DNA of 64,000 nucleotides from Xestospongia bergquistia. Its lineage: Eukaryota > Porifera > Demospongiae > Haplosclerida > Petrosiidae. The notes under the pieces were generated by a model that made no database searches, was not told the origin of the DNA, and saw only the letters and a list, made by a program, of their open reading frames with translations. The stretch's first letter is position 1. Each line of letters begins with the position of its first letter. A program made the position numbers and the translations under genes. The stretch is taken from positions 26,956,249-27,020,248 of the forward strand of contig OZ014411.1 in the NCBI GenBank assembly GCA_963965975.1, given 5' to 3'. Below, one piece after another: positions 1 to 11,075 of the stretch.

Positions 1-843
1 CAGGGACCAGAGACAGCAAAGGTACTCCATTACTGCGTTCCAATTTTGGGAATTGAATTGAAAATTGCAGAATACATTAACTTATTTCTAAGGCAAAAAC
101 CTCTAAAATGTAAGAAAAGTAGTCACAGTCTAATCATTCATAAAACATTTTCATACACTGAATGTCATCTTAAGTTCACAAGTTAAAGGTGCTGATTCTT
201 TTTACAGTTATCATACAGGAATTAGCAGTGACATGTCAGATGAATCACAAAGCTCACCCTAGTGCATCAGAACAGTAGAATACAATGGAAGATATCTTGC
301 AGGTTGATCATTAGTGATAATATAATTCATTAACTAACATCCAAAATTTTTGTTCATTAGCTATCTACTATTATGATGGAGTTTATTTCAAGAAAACAAT
401 CACAAGAAGCAAAAGAAGAGTCAAAGCAGAAAAGAGAGAAAAATGATTGCTCTGATTCTATTCTAGTTATAATTACTACTGGTGATAGACTTGAAGACAT
501 TAAAGGAATCATAAAGAATGTTCTTACTCGGTGGTACTCTCTTCTGAGTAAAGTGCTTATGAAATCTTTGAAGAAAATAGCAGCAGACATGTATTCTCAT
601 GGTTTGATATCAGAATCAGTCAATGAAACTCCAGAGTTTAAAGAAATCATGTCAGAATTCCAATTAGGCATGGATGTCATACGCAATTATCAGAGATTAG
701 TGAAACACTGCGAGTTGTTTTTACAGACTTTAATTGATCAACGTGGTCCACCGAAAGAAGCAGCCATTAACATAGCTGAAGAATGGACTGACAACATTAA
801 AAGAAAATTGGATATAACTATAGAGTTTAACATCATTGTGTAA
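1..843 (+). CDS. 3' part of a helical, possibly Death-fold gene (left edge partial)
   Basis: The window opens inside a gene. Bases 1-21 read as an exon end followed by a GTACTC donor, and the last exon runs from about 361 (after a TTCATTAG acceptor) to the stop at 841-843. The final exon gives about 160 residues: a Lys/Glu-rich start, then a predicted all-helical region with regular hydrophobic spacing (KKIAADMYSHGLIS, then TPEFKEIMSEF and INIAEEWTDNIKRKL). This resembles Death-superfamily or similar six-helix bundles, but I cannot name the family. Bases 210-255 between them may be another short exon. There are no membrane segments or catalytic motifs. A broken Death domain lies 200 bp downstream, which supports a Death-fold neighbourhood. 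ATG 373 would be the start only if the exon is not spliced to upstream exons. Confidence 0.55.
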
Positions 844-1040
844 CTAGACCGTATTAAAATTTTTGTACTGCTTCAAATTAATTAACTAATTAACATTTAT
901 AATAAATCAATGGCCATATATTAATTTTATGTCACTTATGAATGTCCCATGTATGTGTGGCTACAATATTTATATTTCTACCCTGGCCTAAGTCACAAAT
1001 ATCAATGTGTACATCAGGAACATATGGTGAAAAAAGAAAT

Positions 1041-1315
1041 GATTTATTAGATGAGAAACCAACCATTAGTGAATTATGTGAACATATTCACATTAGTGGT
1101 AGTAGTATCACAATAGGAATCATACTGATAAGTTGGATGTTAAGAAGTTCAATAATATTCACAAATTATATCTACAAGAGGACTTAACTCACAAAACATG
1201 AAAAATGCTTAAATTGTGGTTGGAAACCAACTCTGATGCTACCAGAGAACAAATTATAGAGGGTTTGAGAAAAGGAGTCATTGGAAAAAATTTAATCGCC
1301 ATGAGTATAAGTTAA
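1041..1315 (+). pseudogene. Decayed Death-domain fragment
   Basis: Two frames together read like one Death domain. The first stretch (from 1041) has the typical opening KPTISELCEHI. After a frame change near 1110-1120 the sequence continues LDVKKFNNIHKLYLQED, then an in-frame TGA near 1198, then KMLKLWLETNSDATREQIIEG and a closing helix ending at TAA 1313-1315. The WL..N..AT...I...LR order is the usual helix 5-6 signature of Death domains. The frameshift and the stop show that it is broken or only a remnant exon. It could be a lost last exon of the gene to its left, or a neighbour's relic. Confidence 0.5.
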
Positions 1316-1647
1316 GACACTGAGAACATCTTGTAATAAGTAAAAATATCTCCTATAATGTTTACAGTTGAAAATTTAAGTGGAAGATATCTATTGTTAA
1401 TTTTAATATTTTAATGCAATGAACAAATATAAAAGAAGACATATACCTGTTAATGACATATTTGAACTCTCTTAGTGTATACTGTTAATAACTTAATTTG
1501 TATACTTATTTTTGTAAACGTTATTTATTATTTTATAATTACTTATTCTATTTCTTTACCATGTTATAGGTATTGGTTCTACTGAGAAAAGAGTTCATGT
1601 TCCATCTCAATTAATTTTATATAAAATAGTTCTATTAATTAATGGAA

Positions 1648-1693
1648 ATCATCATTATATTGTGAAGTATATACTTCACAATATAATGATGAT
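1648..1693. repeat. 46-bp perfect palindrome
   Basis: Two 23-nt arms meet with no spacer at 1670/1671. The left arm begins ATCATCATTATATTG and the right arm is its exact reverse complement. It could form a cruciform or an RNA hairpin. No gene is adjacent, and flanking direct repeats that would mark a transposon were not seen. Confidence 0.9.
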
Positions 1694-2084
1694 CTATATG
1701 TTATACACTTAGCATAGTCTTAATTTAGAATAGAGCAAACTGTAAATGCAATATAGCTTTGACTAACTTGAGTTATTTATGTCCTTTGTTATCATAATCA
1801 GTTAAAAATATTTCAGAGTCATTCTTCTAAACCTTGTTATGCCTTTGAATCTGATCCTGTTTGTATTGTTGGTAAATTCATAGCTGATAATCAAATATCA
1901 CTAAACCATAGTAAACATGTTTGCAGCATGAGTGGTATATCATATGATAAACCTAGTAACATAATTGATGTAATACAAAGATAGTTACAAAGCTACAATA
2001 ACTTAAAATAAATGAAGCATATGGCAACTTCATTTCTAGTAGTGGACTGGCTGTTTATGTGATGTCTAATTAGTGTTGTTTTAG

Positions 2085-2310
2085 TAAGGAAAAAGTATTT
2101 TAGTTCAGTTTAGTAATAGTGAAGGGTTATAAAATACATTTATTTTAGTTTAGTTTTAGTATGTAACTGAAAAGTAATTTTAGTTAGTATTAGTTTAGTT
2201 TTTCAATTTGATTTTTATTTTATTTTAGTTTAGTTTTAGTAAGGAGTCAATTTTAGTTAGTATTAGTTTAATAGCTTGATATAGTTTTCTATTTTAGTTA
2301 ATATTAGTTT
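2085..2310. repeat. TTTTAGT / TTAGTATTAGTTT low-complexity tract
   Basis: Roughly 225 bp dominated by imperfect repeats of TTTTAGTTTAGTTTTAGT and TTAGTTAGTATTAGTTTA with little other sequence. It appears to be slippage-derived. Confidence 0.75.
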
Positions 2311-3602
2311 ACTTGATTCACTTAATTTGCAATCATGTAAGAAACGGCAATCAAATAATGACAAGTCAAAGATACACATATTTTCTGTTTTTTTCTAAGA
2401 AGGACCTCACATTCTAAGTTGTGGTTTGTTATTGTTTTGCTACTATGCAAATCCTTTTGTTCTCTTCCTCTAAGTACTTGAAGTAGTTCCAAACACAGCT
2501 TTCCTTAGGTCTTCCAGTTCCAGCAGTAGTCATCTTAAGCACATAGGCAAACAGAGACATTATGCAATTACAAGTTAATTGAGGTTATCACTAATCAGTC
2601 ACACTATAGTTTGTACTTGCAGCTGAAAAATGCATGCATCACTGCTAATAGTAAAAGAACATAATGTCAGCTTTTAGTATTATTATTTATCTTATTATTA
2701 TTTATATGTATTAGATGTGTTGCTGTGGTATTTACTATAAGAAAGTATGCATACTTGTTTATTAATGGTAATTGATCTGGCTAATGATATCATAGATTTC
2801 AAACATTCTGATTTGTTAGTCAAAAAGTGGTTTAAATCCCAAGAATTGGACTAAATCCACCAGATGACTTTTAATTTAAGTTAGTGGGTGTTGACATAAG
2901 TCATTAGAATCTAAATAGAGTTATATAGAACATTAATTTTTTGCTACTACATGTGGTACTAAATCCCCTAAACATCACTAACGATTATTTCAGTGCAACC
3001 ACCAAACAAGTTAGGCTTCTTTCCTAATACAATTATAGTTACTTGACTATACATGTACAAATTACCTTTATAATATTTGGCTTATTACATACCTTTTATG
3101 ACATAATAATTAGATCTTATCATACATTAGCATGTGTTGTATTTGGTCAATAAGTGACTGTTTGAATCATCAAAGAGTGCATTTGCTTTATAACGTCTAC
3201 CTTTAAATACATTGTTATAGTGGATACGACCTGACATTGAATACCACATATGCTGTTAATAGTTTAATGTATTTTGTAGCCATGTATCCATTAGTTAGTT
3301 AAAACAACATCTTTTCCTAATCAAAAACTTTGAGAATGAAGAGTCTTCTCTAATATTGTCAAACATGTCAGCTTATGTTTGCTTTTAATAGTGTTCATAG
3401 TAGTGAAGCTTCTAGGTCTGGTCATGAGCTTACTATTGCAGCTTGTCTTTGTCAGTTTTAAAGTGAGAGTTGAACTTCCTCCTTGTGTGTCAAAGTTACT
3501 AAAATCTTCTAAATGTAGCCATTAACTAAAGATACTTATGAAAAGAAATAATTGATTATAGTTATTAATAAATATGATTAATTGGTTATAGTTATTAATA
3601 TG

Positions 3603-3680
3603 ATGTACATTGAAGTAGAGTTGGGTTTGTCTGTATATTTAGTACATTGAAGTAGAGTTGGGTTTGTCTGTATATTTAGT
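3603..3680. repeat. 39-bp direct duplication
   Basis: The phrase starting GTACATTGAAGTAGAGTTGG and ending TATATTTAGT occurs twice back to back, at about 3604-3641 and 3641-3680, with almost no divergence. Confidence 0.8.
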
Positions 3681-3750
3681 CCTCACAAGTAACTATACTT
3701 GCCTACAAGAAGTTAGAACCATCTCTTGTCTGCAACAATAGATGTTAATA

Positions 3751-3955
3751 GTAGACCAAGCTGTGTGTGAACTCTTACAAGTGCATCTTGTTCAAGTTGT
3801 TCTCTCTCTCTGTTACTAGTAGACCAAGCTGTGTGTGAACTCTTACAAGTGCATCTTCAAGTTGTTCTCTCTCTCTCTCTCTTTGTTACTAGTAGACCAA
3901 GCTGTGTGTGAACTCTTACAAGTGCATCTTGTTCAAGTTGTCTCTCTCTGTTATA
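3751..3955. repeat. Three tandem copies of a 68-73 bp unit
   Basis: The unit starts GTAGACCAAGCTGTGTGTGA, continues through ACTCTTACAAGTGCATCTTG and ends in a CT-rich run. Copies start at 3751, 3819 and 3892. Length differences lie in the (CT)n run and a GTT-containing indel. Confidence 0.85.
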
Positions 3956-4163
3956 TCAACTATTTACAGATTTACAGTGTAAATTTGATATTTTGTTTTT
4001 AGAATGAACTTAGAATGAGCTTTTTGGAATGAACTTTTTGAAACCATATCAACTACATAAAAAAAGGAAGGAAACTACCAATAATAAAAATGGTGCACAA
4101 CAACATTGTTTGTTGATGTTATACACACTAGGCCTAATTGAGTTTGATGCCAATATTAGGCAT

Positions 4164-5399
4164 TTAATAACCACGATAGTAACTGATCCAGCTTTGGAGG
4201 TGATTAAAAACTGAACGTGTGATAAGAGGTCCTCCATTATAAAGTGTGGTACGTCCTCTGTGGTAAGCATATGCGACAATACCATATATGATACGTTTAG
4301 TACGACCGTAACGGAAGTAAGCATAGGCACCACTACCACTTGTTCCACCAGCTATATCACATGGGAATCTCATCATTCGTCCATAGTTGAAGAAACCAGA
4401 TATTCGGCAGTTAGAGTGCCACATACACCTTCCTGGTTTGTCACCAGGATAACCATTTATATAAATGTAGTACCTTGGCATTGGGTAGCGCCATCCAAAG
4501 GCCATCCAGTTGCCATAATAAGCATATATGATTATTATTGCAACATCATAGTGTTGATAACGATGACGATACCATCCAATATAGGTGACAGCTCTGTGCC
4601 AGTTGTAGTAATATCCATTGTTTGGGTAGCAATTCTTTGCACGACGAAATTGTAGGCGCTTGTACCATCCATTTGGACTGTTGTTACCTCTATGTACACA
4701 GTGACCAGCTGTGAGGATGGTCCTGCCACGAACGAATGTTCCGGTGCAGCCAATATCAATTCTACCCATTGTCCTCCAAGGAAAATGTATAAGATAATAA
4801 TGAGATACCTTTACACGAGTATCAGGTGGAATAACTCCAATTGTTCGCTTCTTAATATTGTGTGCTGCCTCAAGAACATCTTCTAGATCACTGTCTCCAA
4901 CATCTGGAATTTCATCGCTAAAGACATCTTCCTCTTTAGTATTACTCGGACCTTCCTCTTCAGTATTACCAGGAACACTAGGACCTTCCTCTTCAGTATT
5001 ACCAGGAACACTAGGACCTTCCTCTTCAGTATTACCAGGAACACTAGGACCTTCCTCCTCAAGAGTATAAGTATCTTTGTTAGTGCTAGGGTGAGAAGGG
5101 TCTTCAGAAACATGAGGATGTGAAGGGTCATCACTTTTTTCTTCTGTTTGTACAGCCATGTTGTCCATCACTTCTTTTAAAGTTCCCATTGTTTCCCATC
5201 CATCGCTAGTAACAGACACCCATCGTTGAGCTTGGAAATCTTCAGCTGTGCCTTCTTTTGGGTTATTTTCATTGAATTTCACAATTTCATGGGTGATGTC
5301 TTTTATGTTGGAAAAGGTTATCTTTCGTCCTTTAGCTGCATCATCTGCATAAGCAGCTAGCATGCAAAAGCATGCAATGAAAAGGAGAGCACTTCGCAT
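4164..5399 (-). CDS. Secreted trypsin/V8-like serine protease with acidic repeat pro-region
   Basis: Single-exon gene for 411 residues, ATG at 5397-5399. Residues 1-18 form a signal peptide (MRSALLFIACFCMLAAYA). A long acidic pro-region follows and includes three copies of GPSVPGNTEEE. The protease domain starts near residue 190. The triad is visible: His233 in TAGHC, Asp285 in HYDVAI, Ser354 in GGTSGSGA. The GxSGSG form is typical of the glutamyl-endopeptidase (V8/S1B-like) branch of the chymotrypsin fold rather than GDSGGP trypsins. The domain is unusually rich in Tyr, Arg and Trp. It should act outside the cell or in secretory vesicles after removal of the acidic pro-region. A TATA box lies about 60 bp upstream. 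Broken relatives follow at 5.6-6.4 kb. Specificity is not determinable from the sequence. Confidence 0.88.
   Translation of the reverse strand: MRSALLFIACFCMLAAYADDAAKGRKITFSNIKDITHEIVKFNENNPKEGTAEDFQAQRWVSVTSDGWETMGTLKEVMDNMAVQTEEKSDDPSHPHVSEDPSHPSTNKDTYTLEEEGPSVPGNTEEEGPSVPGNTEEEGPSVPGNTEEEGPSNTKEEDVFSDEIPDVGDSDLEDVLEAAHNIKKRTIGVIPPDTRVKVSHYYLIHFPWRTMGRIDIGCTGTFVRGRTILTAGHCVHRGNNSPNGWYKRLQFRRAKNCYPNNGYYYNWHRAVTYIGWYRHRYQHYDVAIIIIYAYYGNWMAFGWRYPMPRYYIYINGYPGDKPGRCMWHSNCRISGFFNYGRMMRFPCDIAGGTSGSGAYAYFRYGRTKRIIYGIVAYAYHRGRTTLYNGGPLITRSVFNHLQSWISYYRGY
4948..5046 (-). repeat. 33-bp x3 coding repeat in the protease pro-region
   Basis: Three near-identical 33-bp units (4948-4980, 4981-5013, 5014-5046) encode GPSVPGNTEEE. 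The copies are almost identical in DNA, so the expansion is recent. Confidence 0.9.
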
Positions 5400-5460
5400 T
5401 GTAAATCCACAAAAAGAGACTATATCTGATTTGAGTGCAGTAAAGCTGCAAATGCCCTAC

Positions 5461-5467
5461 TTTTATA
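5461..5467 (-). promoter_or_regulatory. TATA box of the serine protease gene
   Basis: On the minus strand TATAAAA lies about 62 nt upstream of the ATG, in a suitable place for a transcription start near 5430-5435 and a 5' leader of about 30-35 nt. Confidence 0.55.
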
Positions 5468-5580
5468 GCATAAAGAAATCATAGCAATGCACATAACAAG
5501 TGTTGAATTCAGGGCTATGGGCCTTAAGTCATTTTAATTTTACAAATGTTTATTCAAGATATGCTAGGAAGACACTCATT

Positions 5581-6400
5581 GCATGTACACAATGACTAGC
5601 TGTTAGAATGGTTCTGTCTTGAATAAAGACTTTTAAGTTACAATGTATCTTATATCAATTCATACAATTACCATATGAGCTAACATCAAAGAGGAGTCTA
5701 TACTTACTGCCAGAAATAGGAGACTATGCTTCAGTTTAGCAACTAAAAAATGATATTCGTTTAGTAAACTGCTGAAATTACTATATATTTTTTCTAAAGC
5801 ACTCAAAATGAGACCTACAGAAGGACATCTGTTGTAGTCAAGCATGTTACTTCTGTGATTTTGATGTCCAAACTGTATAATGGTTATCAAATTATTGTGA
5901 ACTATAAAGAAAAGGCAGAAGATGTACAAATTCAGTATTTCACCAATTATGTCTGTCAATAGTTAGAAGCATTGTCTTAAGCCATAACTAACTTATAATG
6001 AAGAGATTCCCATAGAAAGAAATATTGCAAAGAATTGAAAAATTGACATCTTTTGAGTGAGATATTTCATTGCATTTTGCCAATGCATTTCTACCAAATA
6101 CTTTAAAATCCTCTAAATCTGGTCATTAACCAGCTAAAAATAATGACAAATTTTATTTAAAAGCACTAAAAGAAACTACACTAAATTAAACTGCACTGGC
6201 ACTGGCATTAATTTTTAACATTTTGTTTGAAACTAAAAACTTCAAATAAAGGCTCAATATCAATAGTACAGTAGATACTGTCATACAGTGGCTTGGCTAG
6301 GAGTAGAAAAACCAATAAACACCATAATGACATGACATCCACTATTGAAAGAAAAAGGCACAGATGGCACTAACACTCGTTCCACCAGCTGTAGAACAAA
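5581..6400 (-). pseudogene. Relics of sister serine protease copies
   Basis: Bases 5583-5663 parallel the active-site His region of the intact gene (4690-4760): TGTACACAATGACTAGCTG against TGTACACAGTGACCAGCTG, followed by a similar TATCAATTC end. Bases 6365-6400 parallel the active-site Ser region (ACTCGTTCCACCAGCTG against ACTTGTTCCACCAGCTA). Relative to the intact gene the two pieces are in the wrong order, so they probably come from two decayed tandem copies. No open frame remains. Confidence 0.45.
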
Positions 6401-6547
6401 GGTAACACTGTAAATGTGTGTGCAATGTGACTGCAACCTGGGAAGCTTGTATGGAAATCAGGATCCCAGTCAATCATCGTAAATAAGATAGGATGCAACT
6501 ACGCAGCACAGGGTTGTGGGTAATTAGAGCCTTAAGCTATTTTGTTG

Positions 6548-6800
6548 TGTCTTGTGCATTGTAATAGTAGTCTTTTAGACTTTCCATTGTTAGTATACAA
6601 GCTCTGTCAAGTTTGTGCTTTATCTCTATTTTGTTGCACCGGCTCCTACCTTACTCCTACAGTCAAGACTTGTGACTACATGAACTAAATAATTGTCTGT
6701 GTGTTGTAGTGCATTGTAATACATCGTCTCCTAGACTCCTAGACTCCTAGACTCTCCATTGTTAGCACATAAGCTCTTTCAAGTTCAAGAGTTCTTCTCA
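6548..6800. repeat. Diverged duplication of about 80 bp
   Basis: Bases 6548-6625 (TTGTGCATTGTAATAGTAG ... TAGACTTTCCATTGTTAG ... AAGCTCTGTCAAG) recur at about 6708-6790 with a local triplication of CTCCTAGACT. This is old, non-coding duplication. Confidence 0.6.
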
Positions 6801-6991
6801 ATTTATACAGACTATAGTAGGAAGCATAACAATTGATAGTTCTCTCGTTAATGTTCTAGTATCTAAATACAGAGTTTAAATGGCACACTTAGTATAGCAA
6901 TGGTATAAGATTTAAAATATGTATTAAATAATAGAGGGTGTTAAATCAGAATGACTTTTATGAGGTTTGCTAATTATTACTTTTATTACAG

Positions 6992-7372
6992 GGTATACCT
7001 CCTGATAGTATCTTTGGTGATAATAATGATGAGGAATATGTATCAAATATAATAGCTCCATTGTCTGATACTAACAAAACTACTAACAAAAGAAACAATG
7101 AAGACATAATAGATAATGAGATACCACCTCCAAAAAGACATTATATGAGACTTCCTGATGACCAAGAAGATGATGAATCTACAAATCAGGCTTTGTCACC
7201 ATGGTAACCAGAAGTGTCATCAACTGTTCAGAATTGAGCTATGACTCCAGTTAAATCACATGAATCAGATAACTTTCATGAGATATTTCAACCATCAGCC
7301 ACACCCTCTCATTTGAGCCATCGTTTTATGGTATGGCATCATTTTAAGGACTATTACAATTTTTATTATTAA
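6992..7372 (+). pseudogene. Broken exon of an unknown acidic protein
   Basis: After a TTACAG acceptor at 6991 an open frame reads 71 codons (GIPPDSIFGDNNDEEY ... EIPPPKRHYMRLPDDQ ... ALSPW) to a TAA at about 7205. The same frame continues beyond it with protein-like composition through a second TAG near 7235 (MTPVKSHESDNFHEIF and further). The two stops suggest a decayed exon of a Pro/Asp-rich intracellular protein. The PPPKRH stretch could be a nuclear localisation signal. No family is recognised. Confidence 0.4.
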
Positions 7373-9552
7373 ATTAGGGTTATAATTTAGTAGGCATAAT
7401 ACGTTGCCATGATGATGACTCTTGTGTATAAATGGTTGATACATGGCCATCATAAACAGGTCTACATAATTTGGTACACTGGAAGGACAACCATTGTGCT
7501 TCCTGTGTACCAACTTCCATGAGTTTTTTATTCAAGATAGTTGCATAGCAACCATTTATTTACAAGCATTCATTGGAAATTTGTTTGAACAATCTGACCT
7601 CTATTGTCATACTCAGTCACCTACATACACATATTATTATTGTTGTTTGTATACATGTACTTACAACATGCACATTTGTAATAACTCTCCATTACAATAG
7701 CTTTAAATATTTTTTATTTCACATAGTCAGTTATATTGCCTATTATTTGCCTCTTGGGATCACAAGTCTGGTAAGGACTGGTCTATCCAACTACCAAAAA
7801 AAGAAAGCATTGAGGTACATGTTTGCATATACATGTATCACTAATAGACATTGTCTCTATGTTATATATGAAGTATGATATGTGTATATAATTCTCGATA
7901 TAATATAATATATGACCTAATTTGAGGAAACCACACGTGTTACACTAAAAATTCCAAATGAACAATAGAGTATATGTGATTGCTATGTGGCCATTTTGTA
8001 CATGATATGTACTAAACTCAGTATCCCATAAGACCTATCAATAAAGTACTTGGATACCAAATTTGGTAACCATCATATACAAAATGGCCTCATAACATCC
8101 ATGTATATGCAACCTTTTGTTTAAAATATTGCGTGTACAGTTTTCCCAAATTGAGTGACATATAGCATTGGAAATATTGACTTTACCCTTTATGTGCAAA
8201 ATTAATTATTGTGGGCGTGCCATTAATACTAAATTGTTAGACATAAAATATGTCTACCTTATTAGTGTGCACTTAATTATATGACATTTTTATATCTATT
8301 ATATATACTATATCAATATATATCATTATATGTATATATAATCTACTTTATAGATAATTACCTTAGATGATGGTTGGGTTGCTATGGCAACTAACAAACA
8401 ATTTTTATAACATTATACATTGGGAGGAGTTCAACGTGAAGTCATGAGTTTGCTGGGACAAGTGGTCACATTAAATGGAGAAGGAGATTTTATAATAATT
8501 GTTTATCAAGAAACTGCAAGTATGTTAAATTATACATGTATATGTATCAATACATGTATTATTATGTATTATATAATATCTGTGGATAGTGTCATCCTTA
8601 AATGTATGGATACTTGATGTTAAAGAACAGACTCAGCTCCACCCACCTCATCTCCTCCCTTTCTCTGCTTGAGCAAAGTTAGAGTGGATAAGGTAAGAGA
8701 GTTGTAATTACATGAACAAATAAAATGATAAACTTATTAAATGAAAAGTACCAGGAATTAGATTATCTAGTCATGTAATAGTTGGGAATTAAGTCCAGGA
8801 TCTAATGAATGCTGGTGGGACACTTGAATCATTAATAAGAAAAACCAATACACCCACACATAATATGCTTAATGTATTGGGGATTTTCTTTCTCTCATGT
8901 TCATTATCATTATGTGTCAATAAAAGTTACCATATAGCACTTCAACAATAGTACTGTCAGAGTATTATTGGAGTGTATATTTCTTATTTCCTGCAAAATG
9001 CAAATACACTGTAGAGAAGTTTATTAATATTGAAATTGTACCAGCCATGTTTATACTCAATGAGCATGCTCAGTACCACACACTTGTTGATATGAAGATT
9101 AGACAGATAGTCTACAATTTGTTATGATATATATATATGTGTTGACTATATATAAGATATGACTTGATATATATATATGTGTTGTTGTTTTTACCTTATG
9201 ATTATTTAAAATTTAATTTTCTTATTGATTATTATAACCTAGAATGTTTATTTTAAAATAACAAGGTTAGAAATAACCTTTGATTGTCCTTTTCATATTA
9301 AGACTGGTTATTATAGCTGAGGAAAATGTAATTAAAAATCCACATAAAGTTAATTTAACATTTATTTTTTGTAGTGTATTAGTATATAATATAATAAAAT
9401 TTATATAGTAGAGTTTCTTTCATATGTAGTCATCCTTAACAATACATTAAGAGTGAAAGGTCCATTGCACTGTCACACTGTACTTGTACAATTATATTCT
9501 ACTTGTGATTACCTCTATTTTACATGCTTCTTCATTGTCTACATTTTATTCA
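7373..9552. other. Intergenic, no gene recognised
   Basis: AT-rich sequence. A short palindromic word GTTGCTATGGCAAC lies near 8376 and a nearly duplicated TGATATATATATATGTGTTG pair at about 9122-9185. A possible isolated exon-like frame lies at 8405-8518 (GGVQREVMSLLGQVVTLNGE), without partners. Confidence 0.5.
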
Positions 9553-9755
9553 TCATACTCTCCTCCTTCCAGCTAACTCTGCCTCTAGTCTTGCCACCTT
9601 CTTCTCTAAATACTTCACTAAGTCCTCCCTTTCCTAATCTTCCTCAGTTGTGCTAGCATATATATAAGTACTGGAATATAGAGTTAAGGTATCTTTTCTT
9701 CAATACCTTTTGAAGCTCTGATACTTGTAGTTCTAATTCTTTAACAGTCTTGAGT
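9553..9755 (-). CDS. Possible last two exons of a coiled-coil gene (partial)
   Basis: On the minus strand, exon 9707-9755 (after a CTGCAG acceptor) reads LKTVKELELQVSELQK and ends at a GTATTG donor. Exon 9633-9553 (after GATTAG) continues in phase with EREDLVKYLEKKVARLEAEL and stops at TGA 9553-9555. Together they give an uninterrupted heptad pattern, which is unlikely by chance. I could not extend the model upstream with confidence, so this may be the surviving tail of a decayed gene. Confidence 0.35.
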
Positions 9756-10134
9756 CTGCAGTTGTATAAGATTTGATAAGACAAAGGTGAGATCTGTCTT
9801 GATGTATGTCTGTCCTCTTTTGACATGAGTTTGCAAGATCTTTCACTTATTTAGTTTGCTATAAGTAATAAATGTAGAGATAAACAAGGTTCAATGGATG
9901 CATATATACTAGACAACAGACAACAATGCAGTTTTTTTGTACTGGCTTTTAATTTTGCTTTTAGAGAGTCAATCTTTTTCTTTTATTACTTCTGCAGTCT
10001 GTCCTATAGTCTCTCCTGACAATGAACAAGATCTGCAGCTTCTCTTGTAACACAATCATTTAATAGGCACAATTAAATATCAGGACCTCTCTCCAGATCT
10101 TTTGGATGTTTTTCTTCAATCTCTTCATTTAAAA

Positions 10135-10650
10135 TGTTGAGCTGACCAAGGTCCTCATCATAATGCTCTTTACTTTAAAGTAATCTAAGAAAACTTAAAA
10201 CCAATGATTAAAAAGAGAGACATACAATTACAAAATAAAGATTTATGGTTATTGAAGAAAAATAGGAACTAAAGGAATTTTCATGAAAGCTAAAGGAAAA
10301 AAATTTAAGGTTAAGATGAAATTGGAGAAACTACTAGAAGCAATGTAATATTAAGACAGACAACTTCAAGACAAAGACAGTCAGCATCAGAATAAATTAA
10401 TGATCAACAACTAAAGAAGAAAGACAAAGGTTTACAATATGTACTAATTAAAAAAAGATAATAAATTGAAACAAAAGAAAGTTTGATTACTAGATGAAAT
10501 GGACAGAGACATTCAGTGAAATGTAAGACAGCCAGTTATTAAATAAAGATCATATAATAAATATGGTACATTTAATACTTTTGTTCTTGTTATTATTTAT
10601 GAATATATACATATACTTTAGATGTTCTTTGTACTGAAATTTCAATTTAT
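10135..10650 (+). pseudogene. Decayed copy of the TRAF-like gene (coiled-coil part)
   Basis: From AGCTGACCAAGGTCCTCATC onward this matches the 12605-13150 part of the intact TRAF-like gene (CATAATGCTCTTTACTTTAAAGT, AAAACCAATGATTAAAAAG and further), with many frameshifts and stops. Its 3' end is closest to the other relic at 16.2-16.8 kb, so the two relics share a common, already broken ancestor. Confidence 0.75.
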
Positions 10651-10718
10651 ATGCTAGGAAGACATATTGTTAGCACCAGCTTTTATAACAGCATCTACAA
10701 TGTACAGAACTTGTAACT
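10651..10718. repeat. 68-bp dispersed repeat, copy 1
   Basis: ATGCTAGGAAGACATATTG through TACAGAACTTGTAACT. A near-identical copy lies at 21343-21410 inside an intron. Here it sits exactly between a TRAF-like relic and a relic of Pil1-like exons. Confidence 0.85.
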
Positions 10719-11075
10719 ACTTGCTTTCTTGCTTGATCCAGTTTCTTTTCACTAGCCAAAATACTCTCATAGACTCATTTATAATCTTTCATTGATGCTG
10801 TAAGTGATAAGATCAATATGAGAGAGAGAGAGAAAGAGAGAGAGTGAAAATAAGATGATAAGATGAATATGAGAGAAAGAGAGAGTGATGGAAGGAGGGA
10901 GAGAAAAAGAGAAAGAGAAAAAGGGAGGGAAGAAAACAACATACCAATATACTCTTGTTGAGCTTCAAGAAAAAGTTCTGTAAGTTCATTGAATTACCTA
11001 AGAATATCTCTTAAGGCAGTGTTTTCATCTTCTCCCCACTTTTATTGACTTAGTCCAGCTAAGGATTTTGATTAT
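10719..11075 (-). pseudogene. Relic of Pil1-like exons 3-4
   Basis: Bases 10720-11075 match 18622-18910 of the Pil1-like gene on the same strand. They contain exon 4, the GA-rich intron and exon 3 in order (CTTGCTTTCTTGCTTGATCC ... AATACTCTTGTTGAGCTTC ... TTTTCATCTTCTCCCCACTT). Substitutions and in-frame stops are present and the intron is retained, so this is a DNA duplication and not a retrocopy. Confidence 0.8.

Larger units (their letters stand above)
1316..4163. other. Intergenic, AT-rich, no gene recognised
   Basis: About 2.8 kb without a convincing exon. It holds a 46-bp perfect palindrome, a TTTTAGT low-complexity tract and two sets of short tandem duplications, listed separately. 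Confidence 0.6.

Noticed and set aside
4260-4886. Plus-strand frames of 131 and 64 codons across the protease gene
   Set aside because: Antisense shadows of the protease coding region.
5660-5959. 99-codon minus-strand frame upstream of the protease
   Set aside because: No splice or start context, not protein-like, and overlaps relic sequence.
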